DNA of 64,000 nucleotides from Klebsiella ornithinolytica NBRC 105727 = ATCC 31898 (GTDB lineage Bacteria; Pseudomonadota; Gammaproteobacteria; Enterobacterales; Enterobacteriaceae), in the NCBI RefSeq assembly GCF_001598295.1, contig NZ_BCYR01000003.1, positions 372,001-436,000 of the forward strand, written 5' to 3'. This document shows positions 37,093 to 45,284 of this stretch, piece by piece; the stretch's first letter is position 1, and the number at the start of each line of letters is the position of its first letter. The notes under the pieces were generated by a model. That model made no database searches. It was not told where the DNA came from and worked only from the letters and a program-made list of their open reading frames with translations. The translations under genes were made by a program, and so were the position numbers.

Positions 37093-37611
37093 CCTGACTC
37101 CCCGGTAAGCATAGCGCCACCGGGGAAACAGACCGCACAAACCCGTAGCCCCGGTAAGCGCAGCGCCACCGGGGAAACAGACCGCACAAACCCGTAGCCC
37201 CGGTAAGCGCAGCGCCACCGGAGAAGCAGACCGCACAAACCCGTAGCCCCGGTAAGCGCAGCGCCACCGGGGAAACAGCCCCCACATCCCCGTAGCTCCG
37301 GGAAGCATAGCGCCACCGGGGAAGCAGACCGCACAAACCCGTAGCCCGGGATGCACAGCGCCACCGGGGAAACAGACCGCACAAACCCGTAGCCCCGGTA
37401 AGCACAGCGCCACCGGAGAAGCAGACCGCACAAACCCGTAGCCCCGGTAAGCGCAGCGCCACCGGGGAAGCAGACCGCACAAACCCGTAGCCCCGGTAAG
37501 CGCAGCGCCACCGGGGAAGCAGACCGCACAAACCCGTAGCCCCGGCAAGCATAGCGCCACCGGGGAAGCAGACCGCACAAACCCTTAGCCCCGGAAAGCA
37601 TGGCGCCACCG
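37093..37611. repeat. Eleven-unit tandem array of 49-bp REP-type repeats
   Basis: Directly after yncD, eleven head-to-tail copies of a 49-base unit (one copy is 48) follow without spacers. Each contains the inverted arms CCCCGGT and ACCGGGG around AAGCGCAGCGCC, preceded by CCCGTAG and followed by a linker such as AAGCAGACCGCACAAA. On the minus strand this is the common enterobacterial REP core. The first and last copies are the most diverged; units 7 and 8 are identical. Because 49 is not divisible by three, all three minus-strand frames stay open and spell the same peptide pattern in turn; these frames are not genes. Confidence 0.95.
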
Positions 37612-37730
37612 GCGGATCGTCCCCACGTGCGTCTTATTGCGGCTTACATCACGCTTTGTTTTATCCTTTCTCGTCTGTTGTGCCCTCGAGCGTTACCCTT
37701 GTCACAAATAACGCCCAACAAGGAGCTGCT

Positions 37731-38666
37731 ATGGCACTGCCGATCATTCTCGATTGCGACCCCGGTCATGATGACGCCATCGCGATGGTTCTCGCCCTCG
37801 CCTCACCCGAACTTGACGTCAAGGCGATCACTGCCTCCGCTGGCAACCAGACGCCGGACAAAACCCTGCGCAACGTGCTGCGCATGCTGACGCTGCTGAG
37901 AAGGCAGGACATTCCTGTCGCCGGCGGCGCGCGTAAGCCGCTGATGCGGGAGCTGATCATCGCCGAAAACGTTCACGGCGAAAGCGGGCTTGATGGCCCG
38001 GCGCTGCCGGAACCAGATTTTACGCCGCAGGCCTGCACCGCCGTCGAGCTGATGGCCAAAACGCTGCGCGAAAGCCCGCAACCGGTGACGATTGTCGCCA
38101 CCGGCCCGCAAACCAACGTCGCCCTGCTGCTCAACAGCCACCCGGAACTGCATGACAAGATCGCCCGCATTGTCCTGATGGGCGGCGCGATGGTGTTGGG
38201 CAACTGGCAGCCCGCCGCCGAGTTTAATATCTACGTCGACCCGGAAGCGGCGGAGATCGTCTTCCAGTCGGGTATTCCGGTGGTGATGGCCGGGCTGGAC
38301 GTCACGCATCGGGCGCAGATTCATGGCCTGGATATCGAACGTTTCCGCCAGGTGGGCAACCCGCTGGCGACCATTGTTGCCGAGCTGCTCGACTTCTTTA
38401 TGGAGTATCACAAGGATGCCAAATGGGGTTTCACCGGTGCTCCGCTGCACGATCCCTGCACCATCGCCTGGCTGCTGAAGCCGGAGTTGTTTACCAGCGT
38501 TGAGCGCTGGGTGGGCGTGGAAACTCAGGGGAAATACACCCAGGGGATGACGGTGGTTGATTATTACTTTCTCACCGGCAAGCAGCCAAATACCACGGTG
38601 TTGCTGGATATCGACCGGGAGCGGTTTGTGGACCTGTTAGTCGAGCGGCTGGCGTTTTATGGCTGA
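37731..38666 (+). CDS. rihA: Pyrimidine-specific ribonucleoside hydrolase RihA
   Basis: This 311-residue nucleoside hydrolase cleaves cytidine and uridine to base and ribose. The Ca2+-binding and catalytic motif DCDPGHDDA (Asp8, Asp10, Asp14, Asp15) is at the N-terminus, and [10 protein letters not shown] with the active-site His lies near residue 240. Length and sequence match E. coli RihA almost end to end. AAGGAG lies upstream of the ATG at 37731. In E. coli rihA lies elsewhere (near gltI), so its place after the yncD REP array is a local rearrangement. Confidence 0.95.
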   Translation: MALPIILDCDPGHDDAIAMVLALASPELDVKAITASAGNQTPDKTLRNVLRMLTLLRRQDIPVAGGARKPLMRELIIAENVHGESGLDGPALPEPDFTPQACTAVELMAKTLRESPQPVTIVATGPQTNVALLLNSHPELHDKIARIVLMGGAMVLGNWQPAAEFNIYVDPEAAEIVFQSGIPVVMAGLDVTHRAQIHGLDIERFRQVGNPLATIVAELLDFFMEYHKDAKWGFTGAPLHDPCTIAWLLKPELFTSVERWVGVETQGKYTQGMTVVDYYFLTGKQPNTTVLLDIDRERFVDLLVERLAFYG

Positions 38667-38689
38667 ATAAGGATTCTGAGAGACGTTAA

Positions 38690-38902
38690 AGGCTGCGATA
38701 CTGCCTTCTGGATAAAGACGAGCGTCGGCAGTTTGCAGAGTATCAGGCGATGAGTTTGTCAGACGCAGAGCCTGTCCGCTCGTTCGTCAATAAACCTGCC
38801 TTTGGTCTGTCCGGGTTGGATCTATCAGAGGCAGGCAGCTTCGTTAATTCCAGTATCGTGACCGACAAACAGCGTTTACCCTGGAAAGGTATTCAAGGAT
38901 AA
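38690..38902 (+). other. Open fragment without a start codon, probable gene remnant
   Basis: A frame of 70 codons runs from the stop codon at 38687 to TAA at 38900, with charged, protein-like composition (LLDKDERRQFAEYQAMSLSD, later KPAFGLSGLDLSEAGSF) but no ATG near its beginning; the first Met is about 20 codons in. No ribosome site is evident. It may be the C-terminal scrap of a gene lost when the toxin module at 39347 was inserted. I do not recognise a family. Confidence 0.35.
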
Positions 38903-38922
38903 CGGCTCCGAAGAGCCGTTAT
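38899..38922. terminator. Hairpin between the fragment and the immunity-like gene
   Basis: ATAACGGCTC and GAGCCGTTAT form a perfect 10-bp stem with a CGAA tetraloop (GNRA-like geometry when closed by C-G), 13 bases after the stop of the immunity-like gene on the minus strand. It is a good structure but lacks a T tract. Confidence 0.55.
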
Positions 38923-38935
38923 GACTAGCGGTGTA

Positions 38936-39307
38936 TCAGGTCCAGCCTTCATAGCCGTTCTCGTGGATCCAGACAATGCCAGCTGGGCAGTTTTCACTTA
39001 AAAACCAAAATCCTTCAAATGCATCACAATTCATATCATCCTCAGTTTTGGGAAATGCCATTTCAAAAGCTTCGAGCTGCTTGTCGATGCTTCCTGGGAG
39101 GAACTTTCCATGACGAGCAAGTTTGATTTCACCATCCTCCAGCAAACGCCCGATAAACCAGATATAAAGCGCTTTTTCTTCTTTATAAGTTAGCTTATAG
39201 GTGCCATCAACACTTTCTGGGTCGATATTTTTCCATAACATGGTGGTAGAAGCCCCTTGAAGAAACTCTTTCCTTTCCTGGTATTGTTTCTCGGTTAAAT
39301 ACGTCAC
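38936..39307 (-). CDS. Probable immunity protein of an orphan CDI-type toxin (DUF596-like)
   Basis: This 123-residue acidic, soluble protein (MTYLTEKQYQERKEFLQGASTTMLW, later IKLARHGKFLPGSIDKQLEAFEMAFPK) starts 39 bases downstream of a toxin-tip-like gene on the same strand, the normal position of a CdiI immunity gene. The central motif resembles the DUF596 family often found next to hemagglutinin/CdiA C-termini. The base composition is more AT-rich than the core genes around it. Immunity is inferred from position, size and charge; the toxin it would neutralise is the protein encoded at 39347. Confidence 0.65.
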   Translation of the reverse strand: MTYLTEKQYQERKEFLQGASTTMLWKNIDPESVDGTYKLTYKEEKALYIWFIGRLLEDGEIKLARHGKFLPGSIDKQLEAFEMAFPKTEDDMNCDAFEGFWFLSENCPAGIVWIHENGYEGWT

Positions 39308-39346
39308 CTTACCTCCTCTTTTATCTAAATTTCACTTCAAATCTAT

Positions 39347-40120
39347 TTAATGATGTTTTGGAGACAGTTTTAATATCTGAATTCCCAATGATTTCAATTG
39401 TCCACCTTGCTCCGGTTTTCTCTGCAGAAGCTGAAAAATCTCGAAGATTGATTGTTTGATTGTTTGATTGTCATTTATTTTTACATACATCAACCTACCG
39501 TCTGGAAGAATCTGCTCTTTAAATGGTATCCCACCAGTTAGAGATGTAGCAAAGCTAATAATTTCATCCTCAGTTAATTTTTCTGAAGCAAAAACTTTAA
39601 TTTTACCTCTGGTATCACTCCCTCCAGGTCCCAAAACTTGTTGTAAAGGTTTCCCAAAAACATTTAATTCAGCGTTAGGGTTTTGTTTGTTAAAAATACT
39701 TACTAATTTGGCAGTGTTATCTTTTTGCAGGCTTTTGACATAATCAGCCGTTTTCGTCGACAGATTAGCCCCGGCTGCTGTTTCTCCTTTGATAAAACCA
39801 GCAACAGGCTGGGTATTGAACGTTTTTGTTTTGTAGAACTCATCGAAAACGTTCACCAGCTGTCGGCTCAGCTTCTTCACGCTGTCCTCGGTTTTACCTA
39901 GGATTAATGTGCTGCCGGTCGTTACAGCGCCAGTACCAATGATGGCTTCTGGTGCCACAATGTCTGCCGCATAAATACCAGCCTGATTCAGGCAAAGCGC
40001 GGGGTTGGTTTTGCAACCGGCGATGACCAGCCTTGCCGCCAGAACCAGTTCGGGTGCAGCACCAACCAGAGTCATGCCACCTGCAGTCAGTGCCATACCT
40101 CCGCCGCTGGCAGCTGCCAC
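39347..40120 (-). CDS. Orphan CdiA/filamentous-hemagglutinin C-terminus with toxin domain (5' truncated)
   Basis: The frame encodes 257 residues from a GTG at 40120, but stays open to at least 40250 without a good start, reading HPGFSLTHLFVKYPALPFF and DRDKGDKEAAKRVQARREAA upstream; this looks like the 3' end of a larger gene. The first part (GGGMALTAGGMTLVGAAPELVLAARLVIAGCKTNPALCLNQAGIYAADIVAPEA) resembles the Ala/Gly-rich pretoxin region of two-partner-secretion exoproteins. The last 130 residues, with KLTEDEIISFATSLTGG and DGRLMYVKINDNQTIKQ, would be the variable toxin tip. No secretion partner or adhesin repeats are present. Without the N-terminus it cannot be delivered, so it is an orphan module like those left beside cdi loci. 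Confidence 0.6.
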   Translation of the reverse strand: MAAASGGGMALTAGGMTLVGAAPELVLAARLVIAGCKTNPALCLNQAGIYAADIVAPEAIIGTGAVTTGSTLILGKTEDSVKKLSRQLVNVFDEFYKTKTFNTQPVAGFIKGETAAGANLSTKTADYVKSLQKDNTAKLVSIFNKQNPNAELNVFGKPLQQVLGPGGSDTRGKIKVFASEKLTEDEIISFATSLTGGIPFKEQILPDGRLMYVKINDNQTIKQSIFEIFQLLQRKPEQGGQLKSLGIQILKLSPKHH

Positions 40121-40279
40121 GATAATCGCTGCTTCCCGCCGGGCCTGGACGCGTTTAGCTGCCTCCTTATCCCCCTTATCACGGTCGCGGAAGAAAGGTA
40201 AGGCAGGATATTTAACAAAGAGATGAGTTAAGGAAAACCCCGGATGGGGCGCGCCATTTCTGGTGCCTGGCCGATCCTC

Positions 40280-40303
40280 GCCCCGGCGCTCTGCCGCCGG
40301 GGC
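40280..40303. terminator. Hairpin after curA
   Basis: GCCCCGGCG and CGCCGGGGC form a perfect 9-bp stem with a six-base loop, beginning 8 bases beyond the curA stop codon on the minus strand. It probably ends the XRE-curA transcript. Confidence 0.55.
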
Positions 40304-40310
40304 ATAAGAC

Positions 40311-41348
40311 CTATTCGTCGGGTGAAACCCGGACCACGACTTTGCCGAAGTTTTCGCCCTTCAGCAGACCAATCAGCGCATTGGGCGCACGCTCCAGGCC
40401 ATCGACAAGCTGCTCGCGGTACTTGATTTTGCCTTCCCGTACCCAGCGCCCCATCTCCTCCTGGAACTCGGCAATACGATGCCCGTAGTCCTGACCGATA
40501 ATAAAGCCCTGCATCCGGATCCGTTTTTTCAGCAGCGTCGCCATCAATAGCGGCAGACGATCCGGCCCCTCCGGCAGTCCAGTCGCATTATACCCGCTGA
40601 CCAGGCCGCACACCGGTACTCGCGCCGAGGTATTGAGTAGCGGCAGCACGGCATCAAACACCTTGCCGCCGACGTTTTCATAGTAAACGTCAATGCCCTG
40701 CGGGCAGGCCTGCGCCAGCTGTTCGGCAAAATCCGGCGCGCGGTGATCGAGGCAGACGTCAAAGCCCAGCGTCTCGACCGCGTAGCGGCATTTCTCACTG
40801 CCCCCGGCAATCCCTACCGTACGGCAGCCTTTTAGCTTCGCGATCTGGCCGACCGTACCGCCAACCGGCCCGGTGGCCGCGGCCACCACCAGCGTTTCTC
40901 CCGCCTTCGGCTGACCGATATCCAGCAGCCCCATATAGGCCGTAAAACCAGGCATCCCAAGGATGCCGAGCGCCCACGAGGGGTGTTGCGGATGTTCACC
41001 CAGCTTCACCAGCCCGTTGCCATCGGAGAGTTCAAAATCCTGCCAGCCGCCGGAGCTCAGCACCCACTCTCCCGGTGTAAAGTCAGCGTGGTCAGACGCT
41101 TCAACGCGACTCACCGTTCCACCGACCATCACGGCGCCGATGGCAACCGGAGGCGAGTAGGACGGCGCATCGCTCATGCGCCCGCGCATGTAGGGATCTA
41201 ACGAGAGATAAACCGTGCGCAGAAGCACCTGCCCGGGACCCGGCGTCGGGGCCTCGCTCTCTTCCAGACGGAAATTATCCCCTGTCGGCTCGCCGTGCGG
41301 GCGAGAAGCCAGCACCCAGCGGCGGTGACGTTGCGGATGAAAAGCCAT
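40311..41348 (-). CDS. curA: NADPH-dependent curcumin/enone reductase CurA
   Basis: This 345-residue medium-chain reductase of the leukotriene B4 12-hydroxydehydrogenase group reduces C=C bonds of enones; E. coli CurA (YncB) reduces curcumin to tetrahydrocurcumin. The nucleotide-binding glycine motif AATGPVGGTVGQIAKLKG lies near residue 160, and the typical GMPGFTAYMGLLDIG and VGGKVFDAVLPLLN are present. No zinc ligands are seen, as expected. I place the start at 41348 with GAGGAG upstream. The XRE-cupin gene precedes it by 65 bases on the same strand, so both may form one operon; E. coli instead has the GntR gene mcbR near curA. Confidence 0.93.
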   Translation of the reverse strand: MAFHPQRHRRWVLASRPHGEPTGDNFRLEESEAPTPGPGQVLLRTVYLSLDPYMRGRMSDAPSYSPPVAIGAVMVGGTVSRVEASDHADFTPGEWVLSSGGWQDFELSDGNGLVKLGEHPQHPSWALGILGMPGFTAYMGLLDIGQPKAGETLVVAAATGPVGGTVGQIAKLKGCRTVGIAGGSEKCRYAVETLGFDVCLDHRAPDFAEQLAQACPQGIDVYYENVGGKVFDAVLPLLNTSARVPVCGLVSGYNATGLPEGPDRLPLLMATLLKKRIRMQGFIIGQDYGHRIAEFQEEMGRWVREGKIKYREQLVDGLERAPNALIGLLKGENFGKVVVRVSPDE

Positions 41349-41413
41349 AGCAAACTCCTCTTGTTTAGGACCTGTACTGAGGCTAGTCGCAATTGCCGCC
41401 GCGCACATTGGCA

Positions 41414-41968
41414 TTATGAGGCAGATTGATTTAATCGCACGACCAGATAGGTGCAGGATGTGCTGGATTCATTGATAAAACGGCAGTCGTTAGGCGGCCC
41501 CAGTTCGAGACAATCGCCGGCTCGCATCTCATGCCGGGTCGCGCCCTCGACAAAAACCAGCTCCCCCTGTTGCAGCCAGATCAGCTGACGCGCCAGCGCG
41601 TAGGAGGCTGCGGGCATCGGTACATCGCTACCCGCCGGCAGCTCCACCTGCACCAGATCGATAGGCAGATCGCTGCGCGGCGAAACGTGACGCCGTAAAT
41701 AGTGGCTTTGCGGATCGCGCCATACCGGCTGCTGGGCAAAGCGCAGCAGTTTACCTTCCTGCATCTCCGCTCGGGCAATCAGCGTCGACATACTAATGCC
41801 AAAAGCGCCGGACAGCCGCCCCAGCATCGATGCCGTCGGACTACTCTCGCCGCGTTCGATCTTGTGGATCATGGCGCGTGAGGCGCCGGCGCGCTCGGCC
41901 AGTTCGCTGAGCGACCAGCCGCGAGATTCGCGCTCGATGCGGATACGTGCGCTAATGCGCTGATTCAT
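41414..41968 (-). CDS. XRE-family regulator with cupin sensor domain
   Basis: This 184-residue protein has an N-terminal lambda-repressor-type helix-turn-helix (SRGWSLSELAERAGASRAMIHKIERGESSPTASMLGRLSGAFGISM) and a C-terminal cupin fold (LIWLQQGELVFVEGATRHEMRAGDCLELGP). I prefer the ATG at 41968 (GAAG five bases upstream) over the ATG at 41989, which lacks a ribosome site and lies only 8 bases from the shared operator-like motif. The gene is divergent from mnaT and in line with curA. An identical 12-base motif occurs before both divergent genes, suggesting that it represses itself and mnaT. Confidence 0.88.
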   Translation of the reverse strand: MNQRISARIRIERESRGWSLSELAERAGASRAMIHKIERGESSPTASMLGRLSGAFGISMSTLIARAEMQEGKLLRFAQQPVWRDPQSHYLRRHVSPRSDLPIDLVQVELPAGSDVPMPAASYALARQLIWLQQGELVFVEGATRHEMRAGDCLELGPPNDCRFINESSTSCTYLVVRLNQSAS

Positions 41969-41996
41969 ATTGTCTTCAATAGTATTCATAGCGTAG

Positions 41997-42008
41997 TACT
42001 ATAGTGTA
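41997..42008. promoter_or_regulatory. Motif TACTATAGTGTA, copy 1 (upstream of the XRE gene)
   Basis: This 12-base motif with palindromic core ACTATAGT lies 29 bases upstream of the XRE start at 41968, at a distance fitting a promoter -10/operator overlap. An identical copy is 168 bases away before mnaT. Probable XRE operator. Confidence 0.55.
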
Positions 42009-42164
42009 TGAATTAATCTCAAACAAGGCGACCTCAGGCAAAACCCGCGTCGTCTCGTCTGGCCACCTCACCCCCGATATACCTGCACGCAGACGACAGG
42101 CCATGATAAATTTCTTGCTAAAACAGATGACAGCGTCGCGTACATTATTGTAATAATACCGTAC

Positions 42165-42176
42165 TACTATAGTGTA
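42165..42176. promoter_or_regulatory. Motif TACTATAGTGTA, copy 2 (upstream of mnaT)
   Basis: The second exact copy lies 24 bases upstream of the mnaT start and is framed by the longer inverted repeat CCGTAC-N9-GTACGG. Just upstream TTATTGTAATAA (42146-42157) is another perfect palindrome. Probable operator of the divergent XRE regulator. Confidence 0.55.
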
Positions 42177-42199
42177 CGGATATTGAGTTGAGGTTTGCT

Positions 42200-42718
42200 A
42201 TGACCATTCGTTATGCCTGCAAAGAAGATTGCGCGGCGATTGCCGAAATTTACAACCACGCGGTGCTGCACACTGCCGCCATCTGGAATGACAAAACCGT
42301 CGATACCGATAATCGCATCGCCTGGTTTGAAGCGCGTCAGCTGGCAGGCTATCCGGTCCTGGTGAGCGAAGAAAACGGCGTCGTGACCGGCTATTCTTCG
42401 TTTGGCGACTGGCGCGCATTTGACGGCTTTCGCCATACCGTCGAACATTCGGTCTACGTCCACCCCGATCATCAGGGTAAAGGATTAGGCCGCAGCCTGC
42501 TGGTGGCGCTGATTAAGGAGGCCCGTCGCCTGAACAAACATGTCATGGTGGCCGGTATCGAAGCGCAAAACCAGGCCTCTTTGCATCTGCACGAAACGCT
42601 CGGGTTTGTGACCACCGGACAGATGCCGCAGGTCGGCACAAAATTTGGCCGCTGGCTGGATCTGACCTTTATGCAGCTCCAGCTCGACGATCGTCACGAT
42701 CCGGACGCCAGCGCATGA
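42200..42718 (+). CDS. mnaT: L-amino acid N-acyltransferase MnaT
   Basis: This 172-residue GNAT enzyme acetylates methionine and its toxic analogues methionine sulfone and sulfoximine in E. coli (YncA). Landmarks are EIYNHAVLHTAAIWNDKTVDTDNRIAWF, the acetyl-CoA motif VYVHPDHQGKGLGRSLLVALI (HQGKGLG) and HETLGFVTTGQMPQVGTKFGRWLDL. ATG at 42200 follows GAGGTTTGCT; an in-frame TTG four codons earlier is ignored. It overlaps ydcZ by four bases (ATGA). Control by the divergent XRE-cupin protein is inferred. Confidence 0.93.
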   Translation: MTIRYACKEDCAAIAEIYNHAVLHTAAIWNDKTVDTDNRIAWFEARQLAGYPVLVSEENGVVTGYSSFGDWRAFDGFRHTVEHSVYVHPDHQGKGLGRSLLVALIKEARRLNKHVMVAGIEAQNQASLHLHETLGFVTTGQMPQVGTKFGRWLDLTFMQLQLDDRHDPDASA

Positions 42719-43164
42719 ACGCTTCGCTGACCCTCGCCTGTCTGATTGCCGCCGGCGTCGGACTGGTCGTGCAAAATACGCTGATGGTGCGTATTACGCA
42801 GTCCGCCTCCACAATACTCATTGCGATGCTGCTGAACTCGCTGGTGGGGATTGTGATTTTCGTTACCATCCTGCTCCTGCGCCACGGTGCAGCGGGCTTT
42901 CAGGAGCTGGCGCTCAGCATAAAATGGTGGACGCTCATTCCAGGATTGCTGGGATCGTTTTTTGTCTTCGCCAGCATCAGTGGCTATCAGAACGTTGGTG
43001 CCGCCACGACGATTGCGGTGCTGATTGCCAGCCAGCTGGTGGGGGGACTCGTGATGGATATCATTCGCGCGCACGGCGTGCCGTGGCGGGCGTTGCTGGG
43101 GCCGCTGTGCGGCGCGGTTATGCTGGTGGCAGGCGCCTGGCTGGTAGCCAGACGCCAGTTTTAG
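42715..43164 (+). CDS. ydcZ: DMT-type inner-membrane protein YdcZ
   Basis: This 149-residue protein has five predicted transmembrane helices and is a half-size member of the DMT transporter superfamily (DUF606/YdcZ). The landmarks LVGIVIFVTILLLRHG, LLGSFFVFASISGYQNVGAATTIAVLIASQLVGGLVMD and GALLG-like LLGPLCGAVMLVAGAWLVAR are typical. It overlaps mnaT by four bases as in E. coli, so MnaT and YdcZ may act together, for example on export of a modified amino acid; function is unproved. Confidence 0.92.
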   Translation: MNASLTLACLIAAGVGLVVQNTLMVRITQSASTILIAMLLNSLVGIVIFVTILLLRHGAAGFQELALSIKWWTLIPGLLGSFFVFASISGYQNVGAATTIAVLIASQLVGGLVMDIIRAHGVPWRALLGPLCGAVMLVAGAWLVARRQF

Positions 43165-43173
43165 CGCGCAATA

Positions 43174-43407
43174 TCAGAGAATGGCGCCGCCTTTATTCAA
43201 CTGCTCGCGGCGCGTTTCCTGCTCTTCATGCTGCTGACGGCCGTGGTGGGCAATCGTGGTGCGTAAACGCTGCTGCTGGGTATAGCGTTCGTCGCGGCTC
43301 AGCTCAGCATCATCGCTCAGCGCCACCAGCAGTTCATTCATGTGAGTAATCACCCCTTCGGCGATCGCCGCATCGACGCGGGCGATAACGTCATCCAGAT
43401 GTGCCAT
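43174..43407 (-). CDS. ydcY: Small conserved protein YdcY (DUF2526)
   Basis: This 77-residue helical, charged protein (MAHLDDVIARVDAAIAEGVITHMNELLVALSDD through EQLNKGGAIL) matches E. coli YdcY along its full length and lies convergent to ydcZ as there. GGAGCAC precedes the ATG. Function unknown; a soluble helical bundle is expected. Confidence 0.92.
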   Translation of the reverse strand: MAHLDDVIARVDAAIAEGVITHMNELLVALSDDAELSRDERYTQQQRLRTTIAHHGRQQHEEQETRREQLNKGGAIL

Positions 43408-43423
43408 ATGTGCTCCTTTCGGC

Positions 43424-45022
43424 TTAGTTCAATTTGACCTTCGAAAAATCGCTCCCCATCAGGCTCACGCTATACCCGCTAACGTTGCTGCGCGTGGCGT
43501 AGTAGGTTTTCCCGGTCGCCAGGGTGATCCATGGCGCCTGCTGATAAAAGATCTCTTGCGCCTGACCATACAGCGCGGCGCGTTGCTGCGGATCGCTGAC
43601 CAGGATCGCTTTTTTGACCAGCGCGTCATACGACTTATCGCACCAGCGGGCAACGTTGGAACCGGTCTTGATATTATCACAGCTCAGCAATGTCCCGGCA
43701 AAGTTGTCCGGGTCGCCATTGTCCGACATCCAGCCAAACAGGGCGCTGTCGTGTTCGCCTTTGCGCATGCCGGAGAGATATTCCCCCCACTCATACGTGA
43801 CGATTTTGGCTTTGATGCCCACTTTGCTCCAGTCGTTCTGAATCATTTCGGCAATGCGGCGCGAATTGGGGTTGTAGGGGCGCTGTACCGGCATCGACCA
43901 CAAGGTCACCTCCGCCCCTTTTTCCAGCCCGGCCTGCTTCAGCAGCGCTTTCGCCTTTTGCGGATCGTAGTCGTAATCCGGCAGATCTTTCTTATAACCG
44001 AGCATATTCGCCGGCAGCGGAGATTTGGCTACCGCGCCCGAATCCATAAATACCGCTTTGACGATTGCCTGTTTGTCGGTGGCGTAGTTCAGCGCCTGAC
44101 GTACCAGCACGTTATCAAACGGTTTTTTCTCGGTATTAAACGCCAGATAGCCGACGTTCAACGCTTCAACAGCCTGCAGCGCCAGATCTTTATTGCCCTT
44201 GATCGCGGCGAACTGCACCGGCGACGGCGCCGGGATAATCTGACATTCGTTGGTTTGCAGCTTCGCCAGGCGAGTCTCGACATTCGGGGTGATGGAGAAG
44301 ATCAGATGTTTTGTCGGCACCTCGCCTTCCCAATAATGCGGGTTAGCAATGTAGCGGATAAGCGAATCGACTTTATACTGCTGAAGCGCATACGGGCCGG
44401 TCCCGACAGGCCAGGTATCAACATACTCCGGCGTGCCTTTCTTCATCATGGCATCGGCGTATTCCGCGGAGAGTATTGAGGCAAAATCCATTCCCCAGTC
44501 GGCAAGGAAGGCAGCATTCGGCTCGCTCAGTACGAACTGGACATGATAATCATCGACCTTTTTCACCTCTTTAATCAGCTTATCCAGCCCGACATCATGA
44601 AAATATTCATAGTTGCCCTGCGAAACGTTATGGTACGGATGTTTCGCATCCTGTTGACGCAGGACGGAGAACAGAACGTCATCGGCGTTAAAATCGCGGG
44701 TCGGGGTAAAGTACTTATTGCTGTTGAACTTCACTCCTTTACGCAGGGTAAAGGTCCAGGTCTTGCCATCTGGCGATACCGTCCACGCGGTGGCCAGCGA
44801 AGGGATCGGTGTGTTTTTAAGCGGATCAAAGGTGATCAGGCGGTTATACAGCACCTGCGAGCTGGCCACAAACGAGGGGCCGGAGCTGGCAATCTGCGGG
44901 TTAAATGATTCCGGCGATGCTTCGGAGCAATAGATCAGCGTATCGTTACCGGCCGCCCACGCGGCGCCAGCCGGCAACCAGGCGCTTAACGCCAGCGCAA
45001 TTAACGTTTTCCCTGTAGACAT
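43424..45022 (-). CDS. Peptide/nickel-type (family 5) periplasmic binding protein, orphan
   Basis: This 532-residue protein has a signal peptide (MSTGKTLIALALSAWLPAGAAWA) and the DppA-like fold with NDTLIYCSEASPESFNPQ, LRKGVKFNSNKYFTPTRDFNADDVLFS, WPVGTGPYALQQYKVDSLIRYIANPHYWEG and GWMSDNGDPDNFAGTLLSCDN. The latter regions match DppA, so a dipeptide- or heme-binding role is possible. No permease or ATPase genes are adjacent, so it must use another system such as Dpp or none. The start at 45022 is chosen for the signal peptide and AAGG upstream. It is absent between ydcY and ortT in E. coli. Confidence 0.9.
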   Translation of the reverse strand: MSTGKTLIALALSAWLPAGAAWAAGNDTLIYCSEASPESFNPQIASSGPSFVASSQVLYNRLITFDPLKNTPIPSLATAWTVSPDGKTWTFTLRKGVKFNSNKYFTPTRDFNADDVLFSVLRQQDAKHPYHNVSQGNYEYFHDVGLDKLIKEVKKVDDYHVQFVLSEPNAAFLADWGMDFASILSAEYADAMMKKGTPEYVDTWPVGTGPYALQQYKVDSLIRYIANPHYWEGEVPTKHLIFSITPNVETRLAKLQTNECQIIPAPSPVQFAAIKGNKDLALQAVEALNVGYLAFNTEKKPFDNVLVRQALNYATDKQAIVKAVFMDSGAVAKSPLPANMLGYKKDLPDYDYDPQKAKALLKQAGLEKGAEVTLWSMPVQRPYNPNSRRIAEMIQNDWSKVGIKAKIVTYEWGEYLSGMRKGEHDSALFGWMSDNGDPDNFAGTLLSCDNIKTGSNVARWCDKSYDALVKKAILVSDPQQRAALYGQAQEIFYQQAPWITLATGKTYYATRSNVSGYSVSLMGSDFSKVKLN

Positions 45023-45284
45023 GGTTATAAACCTTATCAATTTGTTATAAGTGCTCTAATAACAGCACAGCGGCATGCAACCGGCAAATAATCAATCGGT
45101 ATCAGGTTATGCTGAAAGCGCTGTTTTCGCCGATTTATTCTCCAGTCCGGGCCAACCTGCTGAAGTTGTGAACTGCCTATAAAACCAGAAAAAAAACGTG
45201 CGATAACCGCCCTGCCTGTCCCATGCGCTCCCGTCGCCCGATACACTCGGAAAACCGCAGAACACAACCCAACGAGGTTTTCCC

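Noticed and set aside
37079-37609. Long minus-strand open frames through the 49-bp repeats, with a periodic Cys/Gly-rich peptide
   Set aside because: They result from a repeat whose unit lacks stop codons in all three frames; no ribosome site and no known repeat protein fits.
37093-37611. Possible CRISPR array
   Set aside because: The repeats are contiguous without spacers and match the REP core; no cas genes are nearby.
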